In this document: piece after piece, positions 5,835 to 12,538 of the stretch
How the letters are laid out: each line of letters begins with the position of its first letter
Position numbering within the stretch: position 1 is the first letter of the stretch
Source: JBGOUV01 sp041477815
Lineage (GTDB): Bacteria; Acidobacteriota; Terriglobia; Bryobacterales; JACQDG01
Length of the DNA: 14,024 bases
NCBI GenBank assembly: GCA_041477815.1
Contig: JBGOUV010000170.1
Location: 1 to 14,024, forward strand
Reading direction: 5' to 3'
Notes under the pieces: generated by a model
The model's database searches: none
Seen by the model: the letters and a program-made list of their open reading frames with translations, nothing else
Told to the model about the DNA's origin: nothing
Position numbers and translations under genes: made by a program

Positions 5835-7918
5835 CCTCTCGCCGCGTCGCCCTCCTTTCGCTGGCCGCGACGTACCTGTTTTTTTTCGAGTACCTCCCGC
5901 CCTTTAAGCGGGTCCACCTTCCTTATGATCTGGAGGGCTTCCACTATCCGCTGCTGAACTACGCCGCCAAATCCCTGGGCGAAGGCCGCTTCCCGGAGTG
6001 GGACCCCTCTACCTACTGCGGTCTGAGCTTCGCCGGAAACCTCCAGGCCGGCCTGTTCTATCCCCCCAACTGGGTCCTGTTGGCGATTGGCGCGGTTCGC
6101 GGCGGCCTGCCCTTCAAGGCCCTGGAGATGGTGGTCCTCCTGCATATCTGGCTGGCCTTCTTCCTCTGCTACCTCTGGCTCCGCCGCCGCTTCGACCTGC
6201 TCCCCAGCGTTCTGGCCGCGGCGGTCTATGCCTACAGCGGCTACATGCTCTCTCAGGTCCAGCACTACGGTGTGATCGCAGCAGCGGCCTGGCTCCCGCT
6301 GGCTCTCGGGGCGATCGAGGAGCGCGAACGGGGCGCGCTTTGGAAGCTCGCCGCCGCTTCGGCCCTGGCTTTTCTGGCCGGCTATCCGCCGGCCTGGTTC
6401 ACCTTCGCAATCCTGACGCTGGTTTACGCCGCCGTCGCGCGGTCCTGGCGCCGGATGGTCGAGGTGGCCCTCACCCTGGCCTTCTCGCTGCTCCTGGTCT
6501 CCGTCCAACTGCTTCCCGCTCTCGAATCCGCTACCCTCAAGACCCCGGAGAAGAAATACGGCGGCGGCATCCAAGGCGCCGAATTCTATTTGTCCTTCTT
6601 CCTCCCCAACTACTTCAACCTCAACCGCTCCTCGAACGCGCCGGGGGAGCCTACGGCTCAATACTTCTACCTGGGGGCTCCGGCCCTCTTCGCCCTGGGC
6701 TGGACCCTCTACCGCCGCCGTCTGAACGTCCCGGCCCTGGCCCTCGCCGCCGTATCGTTGGTCTTCATGACCAACCCCTTCCACCTGATCGAGCCGGTCG
6801 TCGAGCGCCTCCCCTTCCTCTCCGAGATCTGCCGCGACTGGAACTTCCTGGCCGGACTCACCCTGGCCGCGGCCCTGCTTACCGCCGCTTCCCTGCAAGA
6901 CTTTCTCGCCCAGTCGCCTCAGCGCCGGGGGCGACTGGGGCAAGGGGGCGAGTGGGCGACTGGGGCGGTGGTCATCGCCTGGTGCCTGCGCCAGTTCCTG
7001 ATCTGGCTCCCCGGCGGGCGCGATTTCTCCTCCGGTTGGGCTGCTGCGCTGGACCCCACCGTCACCCTGGCCCTCTTTTCCCTGCTCCTGTTCACCTCGC
7101 GTTCTCCCGTGCTCCTGTTGATCCTGGTGGGCCTCGATTACAAGGTCTTCGGCTCCGACCGGCGCTTTAACGCCGCCGACTTCGACGCCGACCGCTTCTT
7201 CTCCGACGCCCGCGCCTCGCGCCGCCTCGAGTTCCACGGCCTCCACGACCAGGTGTACCGCACCCTCCTCGCCGACCCCGCCTCCCGCCTGGCGATCGAC
7301 GATCCCGGTCCCCATCCCACCGACTTCCGCCACTACCGTCTGTCCACTCCCCAAGGCTTTGACCCGCTCCTGCCCGCTCCCTATAAACGCGCCATCGAAG
7401 CTTTCACCCCCTTCCGTACCGACCGCCTCTTCCCGATCGACCCCGCCAACCAAGCCCTGCTCCAACGCCTCGCCGTCCGCTACTACCTCACCTCCGTGCA
7501 TTCCTCTTCCCATGCTTTCCTGGCTGCCAGCCCCGACTTCCGCCTCCTGGAGCCCGCCGAGAGCTTCTTCCACGTCTTCGAGTATCTCCACGCCGTCCCG
7601 GTTTACCGCTGGGAGAACGTCAGCGGCACGGGCCAGCGCCTCTCCTGGACCCCGGAACGACGGGAGCTGCTGGTCCGCTCCGGCTCGGGCGGGCGCTTCG
7701 TGCTCATCGAGCAGTATTTCCCGGGTTGGACCGCGACCATCGACGGCGCCGCCGTCCCGATCGAGCGCTGGGGCGAAGCGTTCCAGTCCGTGCAGGTTCC
7801 GGCCGGCGAACATCGAGTACAATTTCTCTTCCGCTCCCGCGGCCTCCGCCTTGGAGCCCTCGTGAGCCTGATCGCCCTGCTAATCCTGTGCCTGGCCGCC
7901 CGCTCATCGTCGCCCTGA
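5831..7918 (+). CDS. YfhO-family polytopic membrane protein (GT-C-type), copy 1
   Basis: This 695-residue protein has about a dozen hydrophobic helices and a soluble C-terminal region. The N-terminal helix (5-22) is followed by a loop with D33 in LPYDLEGFHYP, at the position where GT-C enzymes carry a catalytic acidic residue. The YfhO hallmark WDPSTYCGLSFAGN comes at 57-70, with YPPNW just after. The C-terminal extracytoplasmic domain ends in YFPGWTATIDG (629-639) and PAGEHRV (659-665), then one last helix. YfhO proteins are linked in Firmicutes to glycosylation of cell-surface polymers using lipid-linked sugars; the acceptor here is unknown. The start is GTG at 5831 and overlaps the preceding stop. 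The end overlaps the next gene. A G-rich repeat cluster at 6911-6966 falls between two helices, around residues 361-379, and gives a low-complexity Gly/Arg/Gln stretch that could be a repeat insertion. Confidence 0.88.
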   Translation: MTSRRVALLSLAATYLFFFEYLPPFKRVHLPYDLEGFHYPLLNYAAKSLGEGRFPEWDPSTYCGLSFAGNLQAGLFYPPNWVLLAIGAVRGGLPFKALEMVVLLHIWLAFFLCYLWLRRRFDLLPSVLAAAVYAYSGYMLSQVQHYGVIAAAAWLPLALGAIEERERGALWKLAAASALAFLAGYPPAWFTFAILTLVYAAVARSWRRMVEVALTLAFSLLLVSVQLLPALESATLKTPEKKYGGGIQGAEFYLSFFLPNYFNLNRSSNAPGEPTAQYFYLGAPALFALGWTLYRRRLNVPALALAAVSLVFMTNPFHLIEPVVERLPFLSEICRDWNFLAGLTLAAALLTAASLQDFLAQSPQRRGRLGQGGEWATGAVVIAWCLRQFLIWLPGGRDFSSGWAAALDPTVTLALFSLLLFTSRSPVLLLILVGLDYKVFGSDRRFNAADFDADRFFSDARASRRLEFHGLHDQVYRTLLADPASRLAIDDPGPHPTDFRHYRLSTPQGFDPLLPAPYKRAIEAFTPFRTDRLFPIDPANQALLQRLAVRYYLTSVHSSSHAFLAASPDFRLLEPAESFFHVFEYLHAVPVYRWENVSGTGQRLSWTPERRELLVRSGSGGRFVLIEQYFPGWTATIDGAAVPIERWGEAFQSVQVPAGEHRVQFLFRSRGLRLGALVSLIALLILCLAARSSSP
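6911..6966. repeat. G-rich short repeats with inverted copy inside YfhO gene
   Basis: The 13-mer GGGCGACTGGGGC occurs at 6929-6941 and again at 6954-6966. Its core GGCGACTG has an inverted copy, CAGTCGCC, at 6911-6918, which can pair with 6930-6937 across an 11-base loop. The block encodes a Gly/Arg/Gln-rich loop (SPQRRGRLGQGGEWATG) unlike the surrounding membrane segments. Confidence 0.7.
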
Positions 7919-9513
7919 TCGCCCTGTTTGTGGTCCTGGGCTCGCTCTGGATCTCGCGCCCCGGTCTGTACTACGACGAGGTCCTCTTCGTCCAGGCGGC
8001 CCACCCGCGCGACGATGTCTCCATCGCTTATACCATGCACTTCCGGGGCCGGCCCGTCGCGCTCATGATCATCAACTACCTGGGAGCCCTGAAAGGCTGG
8101 CTCTACGCGCCGCTCTTGCGCCTGTTTCCTCCCTCGGCCGCCCTGGTCCGCCTGCCCATGCTGCTGGCCGGGGCCGCGGCTCTCGGCTTCTTCTATCTTT
8201 TCGCCCGCCGCGCCTTCGGGTCCACCGCCGCCCTGGCCGCCCTGGCCCTCGCCGCCACCGACCCTATCTATGTCTTTACCGCCCGCCTCGACTGGGGACC
8301 CGTGGCGATCCAGCGCCTCTGTCTCGCCGCCGGCTGTTTCGCCGTGCTCCGCTGGTGGCAGAAGCGCCGCTTCCGGGACCTCTTCGGGGGCTTCTTCGCC
8401 TTCGGCCTGGGGGTCTTCGACAAGGCCACCTTCCTCTGGCTGCTGGTGGCCTTGGGCCTTGCCACCGCGCTGGTCTTTTCGCGCCAGGTTTGGCGGAGCC
8501 TGCGTTCGCAGGCGCTCCCCCTCGCCCTGGCCGGCTTCCTGCTGGGATCGCTCCCGTTTCTCTACTACTGCTGGAAGTGTCCAGGAGAAACCTTCCGCCC
8601 GCAGCTCGATACGCCGGACAAGTACGCCGAGAAACTCCGCAGCGCTCAGTACACGCTCCAAGGCGTCGGGCTGATTGGGTGGTTCAGCCGCGACCCCGAC
8701 CTGCGGCCGGCGCCTCCCGACTCCGCCCTGGCTCGCTTCGTTTACGCCCTCTCGCCGCGCCAGCCCTTCGTCGAAACCCTGCTGCTGCCCGTTGGCGTCG
8801 CCACCCTGCTACTGCTACCCGGCCTGCCCTTCCATCCCTGGGGCCGCGGTATGCTCTTTCTGCTGCTGTTCCTGGTGTTCGCCTTCGCGCAAATGCTCCC
8901 CCTCCAGGGCGCCGGCTCCGCCCATCACCTGGCTCTCCTGCTCCCCTTTCCCCACCTCTTCGTAGCTGCCGGCCTGACCGGCGTCCGGGCCCGGATCGAC
9001 TCCTGGCTCCCGCGCCCCTGGCTTCGCCGCGCCGCCTCCCTGGCGCTCGCGCTCGTGATTACGGTGGTGGCTGCCGCCAACCTGCGCGCCCTCGCCCATC
9101 ACTACTACCGCATCCTCGCCTTTGGCGGCGCGGGCGGCTGGACCGAAGCCATCTATTCGCTCCACCAGTCCCTGGAACAGTCTCGCGCCGAGAAGATTTT
9201 CCTGCTGGACTGGGGGACGATGAATCAGCTCCGGTTCCTCAGCCGGGACCGCCTGCCCCTGGTCGAAGCACCGCAGCCCCAGGGACCCGAGGACCCGGCT
9301 CCTTATCTTGCATCCTGGGTGAGCCGCCCCAACGTGGTCTTTGTGAGACCCGCGCCCGGCGAGCCGCCGGTGTTCCCGCAGGTGCTCGTAGCATTCGAGA
9401 AAGCGCTGCGGCAACAAGGCAGAGAACCGCGGATCGTGGAAACGGTCCGCGACTATCGAGGGCGGGCGGTTTACGAAATACTGAAGTTGGGAAGCGCCAA
9501 ACCGCGACCGTGA
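7888..9513 (+). CDS. GT39/ArnT-like membrane glycosyltransferase (GT-C fold)
   Basis: With the GTG start at 7888 this is a 541-residue protein. Upstream codons in this frame encode an Arg/Pro-rich sequence lying wholly within the YfhO gene, so I reject the longer form. The first helix (6-23) is followed by RPGLYYDEVLF. The D30-E31 pair in the first outer loop is the GT-C/GT39 signature that binds or activates the acceptor in PMT and ArnT relatives. About ten further helices follow to roughly residue 400 (for example LPMLLAGAAALGFFYLF and FLWLLVALGLATALVF). A soluble C-terminal region of about 140 residues ends near EPRIVETVRDYRGRAVYEI. The expected donor is a polyprenyl-phosphate sugar; substrate unknown. 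It overlaps the YfhO gene by 31 nt and has no obvious ribosome-binding site, so coupled translation is likely. Its stop lies within the hairpin at 9505-9559. Confidence 0.82.
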   Translation: MPGRPLIVALIALFVVLGSLWISRPGLYYDEVLFVQAAHPRDDVSIAYTMHFRGRPVALMIINYLGALKGWLYAPLLRLFPPSAALVRLPMLLAGAAALGFFYLFARRAFGSTAALAALALAATDPIYVFTARLDWGPVAIQRLCLAAGCFAVLRWWQKRRFRDLFGGFFAFGLGVFDKATFLWLLVALGLATALVFSRQVWRSLRSQALPLALAGFLLGSLPFLYYCWKCPGETFRPQLDTPDKYAEKLRSAQYTLQGVGLIGWFSRDPDLRPAPPDSALARFVYALSPRQPFVETLLLPVGVATLLLLPGLPFHPWGRGMLFLLLFLVFAFAQMLPLQGAGSAHHLALLLPFPHLFVAAGLTGVRARIDSWLPRPWLRRAASLALALVITVVAAANLRALAHHYYRILAFGGAGGWTEAIYSLHQSLEQSRAEKIFLLDWGTMNQLRFLSRDRLPLVEAPQPQGPEDPAPYLASWVSRPNVVFVRPAPGEPPVFPQVLVAFEKALRQQGREPRIVETVRDYRGRAVYEILKLGSAKPRP

Positions 9514-9559
9514 AGGAGCGGATCCCCGGTTTACGGAAGCATCCGCTCCCCCACGGTCG
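9505..9559. terminator. Hairpin between convergent operons, probable bidirectional terminator
   Basis: CGACCGTG (9505-9512) pairs with CACGGTCG (9552-9559), and GGAGCGGAT (9515-9523) pairs with ATCCGCTCC (9541-9549). A 2x2 internal loop (AA/CC) lies between the two stems, and the apical loop is 17 bases. The 17 perfect pairs contain the stop of the GT39-like gene (9511-9513), and the loop holds the stop of the converging YfhO gene (9531-9533). No T-run follows on either side, so it is not a classic intrinsic terminator; it may act with Rho, protect 3' ends or limit read-through into antisense. Confidence 0.7.
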
Positions 9560-11519
9560 GGGTGCGGTGCTGCCACGCCGCTAGTATTCCTATCACGCTC
9601 AACCCCATCCCGATCCACGCGGTCCACGGACGATAGACCCACTCCACGGTGTGCTCACCCGCCTCCACCGCCACGGCGCGCAAGGCTCCGTAGGCGGCCA
9701 GAGCCTTTGCCGGACGCGAATCGATCCGCACCTGCCAGCCCGGAAACAGGGGGTCGGCAAAGACCGCCACGGTCGCGCTGCGGCTGCGGACGCGGGCCGT
9801 TACCCGATGGAGTCCCCAAGCGGTCACTTCGACCGATCCGGTCTGCGGGTCGGGCGCCGGCCTGGCTCCGCGACCGGACTCGACCCAGGCGCGCGGAAAG
9901 GCGCCGGGATTTCGAAACACCTTCAGCCCGCCGGGCTCCGCGTACACCTCCTCCTGCTCGGGCCGTGTCCTTTCTCTGGCTATCAGGTATACCTGATTCA
10001 GCCACAACCCGCTGTTGGCCCAGTCCCGGCCGACGAAGTCGAACAGGTCCGCGCTTACCGACGCCAGATAGCCGCCCGTAGACTCCAGCCCTTCCCAGTC
10101 CCCGAGGTTGTAGGGGATCTCCGGGTCATCGGTGTGAAACCGAAACGGCCGCGCCTGCGCCTTCAGAAAATTCACCACGCCCTGGTGTTGCTGCAAGGTC
10201 TCCAGGTCGCTTCGCGGCGCGTATAAATAATTGGTTCCGGCCGCCACCTCGACCAGCATCAGCGCCACGATTCCCGGCTTCGACATCCGGTGTACGGCCG
10301 CCGCCAGCAGTAGCGCCACGGTTGCGGCCAGCAGGACAGCGTTCCCGCGATCCGACGGGGTCGCCAGCGCCAGCGCCGCCAGCCACCCCAATCCGCCCGT
10401 GCCGGCCAACCCTCGCACGACGCGCTGCTTCCAGACGCCCGCCTCGCCCAGCGCATCCATCCCGTGCGCGGCCAGCGCGACCAGCCCAAAATGGCACACC
10501 AGCATGGCGTGGCCCGGACTGCGGGCTTTATCCAGAAACGGCGTCACCGCGTACAGCACCCCCTGAAACACCGAGTACGACCCCAGCGCGTAGGCGAGCC
10601 CTCCCAGCGCCAGGACGCTATGCAGCTTGACCGCGCGGTTCCGCCACCCGGTCGCCACCCCCACCAGAGCCAAGCTCACCACCGCCAGCCCCACAAACGG
10701 ATTCGTGGTCCCCTGGTCCAACGGCGCCACCAGCCCCAGGAGCGACAGCGGTACTACCCCGTATGGTTGCTGCGCGAGGTACGGGACCGTTTGATTCCCC
10801 CGCACCGCGGACGGCAGATTCACCCAGCGATAGGCCCGGGTCCCGTACTCCCAGGCCGGCAGGAGCGCCGCCGCGCCCACCACTCCCGCAAACAGCGCCA
10901 CCACGGCGAGACGGCGGAGGTCCCGCCGCGCCAGCAACACGGCGGCCACCGCCAGCGCCACAAAGATCACCGGCTGGTGGTGTCCGGCCAGCAGCGCCAC
11001 CCCCAACGCGGCCCCGCACAGGGGGGCGTTTCCCCGCTGCAGGAACAGGAACACCAGGGGCGTCCAGACCGCGCCGTTCATCATCTGGGGCCACAGCGTC
11101 GTTCCCACGTATCCGGCGTACGAGAATCCCGCTCCGGCCAGCACCGACGCCCAGCGGCTCCGGCCACCCTCGCGGCAGTAGGCGTACATCAACGCCGCCG
11201 CCAGCAGATGCATCCCCACGAAGTGCCAGTGCCACCAGTCGATGTTGAGCTTGCCGTCCCGCAAGGGCATTCCGAACAGCAGCCAGTTCAGCGGATACAT
11301 AGCACCCGGCTGCCACTGTCCGGCCAGCGACTGCCCGCACCATTGGTAGGGATCCCATAGGGGCATCACCCCGGTGTGCCACGCCCGCGCCTGGAACCCG
11401 TACCACGGCAATACCTGGTTGACCAGGTCCGGGGAGCTCAAAAAGGTGAACTGGCGGGTGAGGGTCAGCTTCCAATAGAACAGCGCCGTCATCACGGCCA
11501 GCGCCGCCAGCGCCCTCAC
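9531..11519 (-). CDS. YfhO-family polytopic membrane protein (GT-C-type), copy 2
   Basis: This 662-residue protein is a distant paralogue of the product of 5831-7918 with the same landmarks at matching places: D31 in SSPDLVNQVLPW, WDPYQWCGQSLAGQ at 55-68, YPLNW, many helices, then a C-terminal domain with LFPGWQVRID (591-600) and EAGEHTVEW (619-627) before a last helix. The start is GTG at 11519, overlapping the stop of the GT4 gene (GTGA). GGGAG lies five bases upstream of it, inside the GT4 coding end. As for its paralogue, a role in moving sugars from lipid carriers onto an envelope polymer is inferred from family knowledge. It is the last gene of the minus-strand operon, and its final codons form part of the hairpin at 9505-9559. 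Confidence 0.88.
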   Translation of the reverse strand: MRALAALAVMTALFYWKLTLTRQFTFLSSPDLVNQVLPWYGFQARAWHTGVMPLWDPYQWCGQSLAGQWQPGAMYPLNWLLFGMPLRDGKLNIDWWHWHFVGMHLLAAALMYAYCREGGRSRWASVLAGAGFSYAGYVGTTLWPQMMNGAVWTPLVFLFLQRGNAPLCGAALGVALLAGHHQPVIFVALAVAAVLLARRDLRRLAVVALFAGVVGAAALLPAWEYGTRAYRWVNLPSAVRGNQTVPYLAQQPYGVVPLSLLGLVAPLDQGTTNPFVGLAVVSLALVGVATGWRNRAVKLHSVLALGGLAYALGSYSVFQGVLYAVTPFLDKARSPGHAMLVCHFGLVALAAHGMDALGEAGVWKQRVVRGLAGTGGLGWLAALALATPSDRGNAVLLAATVALLLAAAVHRMSKPGIVALMLVEVAAGTNYLYAPRSDLETLQQHQGVVNFLKAQARPFRFHTDDPEIPYNLGDWEGLESTGGYLASVSADLFDFVGRDWANSGLWLNQVYLIARERTRPEQEEVYAEPGGLKVFRNPGAFPRAWVESGRGARPAPDPQTGSVEVTAWGLHRVTARVRSRSATVAVFADPLFPGWQVRIDSRPAKALAAYGALRAVAVEAGEHTVEWVYRPWTAWIGMGLSVIGILAAWQHRTPTVGERMLP

Positions 11520-12538
11520 CGGAGCTCCCGGTAGACGGCCAGAGTCTCGCGCGCCGCCCGCGCCCAGGTAAACTGGGCGGCCCTCTCGCGCCCCTTCCGG
11601 ACCAGATCCGTCGTATCGCCCAGCACTCGCTCTATCCCCGCTCGGATGGACTCGACATCGGTGGGGTCCACCAACACGGCAGCGTCGCCCGCCGCCTCCG
11701 CCGTCCCGCTGCGGTTGGAGGTCACGACGGGCAAGCCCGCCGCCATCGCCTCCAGCACCGGTATCCCGAATCCCTCCTCGAGCGAGGGAAACACCAACGC
11801 GGTCGCCGTCCGATAGAGGCCGTCCAGCGTGGCACGGTCCACGTACCCCAGGCAGCGGATCCGCTCGCGCGCGGGCGACGCTTCGATCCGGGCATGGATC
11901 TCCGCCGCCCCATACCCGTCCGAGCCGGCCAGCACCAGATCCACCTCCAGCATCTCCACAGCCTCCACCAGCCGCGCAATGTTCTTCCGCGTCTGGATAG
12001 CCCCGACGTGCAGGAGGAGCGGGTGTTGGGTGTTGGGTGTTGGGTGTTGGGAGGAAGCGTCAACTCCGTGGTGTACTACGCGGAGGCGGGAGGGCTCCAC
12101 TCCCAACAGTTGTTCCACCTGTTGGGCGGTGTACCGGGATACCGCCACGATCAGGTCGGCGCGGGAGGCGGTCTGGCGGGCCAAGGGAGTGAAGCGCTGC
12201 CGGAATTCCGGCGTCGAATACTGGCCGCTCATCACAAACAGATCATGAAAGGTCGCCACCGTGCGGGGGTAGAGGCGGGCGGGGAGGCGCTGGTTTAGCC
12301 CGTGAAAGAGGTCCCCACGCGGCGGCGCCCACCAGGGTTCCTCCATCCAACAGCGCCGCGCGTTGGGTCCGGGCCGCCTCTGGGCCAGGGCCAGCAGGAA
12401 GCGGTTGGTCCGGTAGCAGAGCAGAAATTTCCAGTCCGGCGCCTCCCGCACCAACTCTTCGATCAACCGCCGGCTATAGACTCCCACCCCCGAGAGCGCT
12501 GGACCCAGACTGTAGGTGGCGTCCAGCGCCACCCTCAC
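11516..12538 (-). CDS. Glycosyltransferase family 4 (GT-B fold)
   Basis: With the GTG at 12538 this is a 340-residue enzyme starting VRVALDATYSLGPALSGVGVY. GGAGG lies seven bases upstream, and the GTG overlaps the preceding TGA. A longer frame to 12637 only adds a Gly-rich stretch antisense to nothing useful and lying inside the GT9 gene. The N-terminal acceptor domain runs to about 155, with FHDLFV near 97-102 and DLIVAVSRYT at 128-137. The C-terminal donor domain starts at LLLHVGAIQTRKNIARLVEA (174-193). The family EX7E motif is E255-E263 in EEGFGIPVLE. It should transfer a sugar from a nucleotide donor on the cytoplasmic side. It is odd that the interdomain linker after HHGVD (156-160) is short and largely encoded by a heptanucleotide repeat. 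Relatives usually have a longer, non-repetitive linker here. The flanking motifs are intact, so the enzyme is probably functional. Confidence 0.92.
   Translation of the reverse strand: MRVALDATYSLGPALSGVGVYSRRLIEELVREAPDWKFLLCYRTNRFLLALAQRRPGPNARRCWMEEPWWAPPRGDLFHGLNQRLPARLYPRTVATFHDLFVMSGQYSTPEFRQRFTPLARQTASRADLIVAVSRYTAQQVEQLLGVEPSRLRVVHHGVDASSQHPTPNTQHPLLLHVGAIQTRKNIARLVEAVEMLEVDLVLAGSDGYGAAEIHARIEASPARERIRCLGYVDRATLDGLYRTATALVFPSLEEGFGIPVLEAMAAGLPVVTSNRSGTAEAAGDAAVLVDPTDVESIRAGIERVLGDTTDLVRKGRERAAQFTWARAARETLAVYRELR
12021..12051. repeat. Heptanucleotide tandem repeat (GGGTGTT)4 inside GT4 gene
   Basis: Four exact copies of GGGTGTT (12021-12048) are followed by GGG. On the coding strand the repeat yields the linker SQHPTPNTQHP (about residues 163-173 of the GT4 protein). 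Each copy is 7 bp, so a gain or loss of one or two copies shifts the frame, while three copies keep it. The plus strand has five GGG tracts spaced by TGTT, which satisfies the simple G-quadruplex pattern. Confidence 0.9.

Noticed and set aside
5753..7822. Long open frame on the minus strand (689 codons) opposite the YfhO gene
   Set aside because: It is rich in Glu, Gly and Gln with no hydrophobic segments or motifs, as expected for the antisense of a GC-rich, C-ended membrane-protein gene. The plus strand encodes a recognisable YfhO protein.
7726..7887. N-terminal extension of the GT39-like protein
   Set aside because: The extra 54 residues are Arg/Pro-rich and lie in the conserved C-terminal domain of the YfhO gene. 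The hydrophobic start of the family begins after the GTG at 7888.
8355..9584. 409-codon plus-strand frame overlapping the GT39-like gene
   Set aside because: It is an Ala/Pro/Arg-rich shifted reading of the same strand and lacks membrane helices; the other frame has the GT-C signature.
10464..11360. Plus-strand frame of 298 codons opposite YfhO copy 2
   Set aside because: It is a Gln/His/Arg-rich antisense shadow with no recognisable motif.
12021..12051. CRISPR-like or telomere-like array
   Set aside because: The repeat unit is 7 bp without spacers and lies in frame inside a glycosyltransferase gene, so it is a microsatellite.
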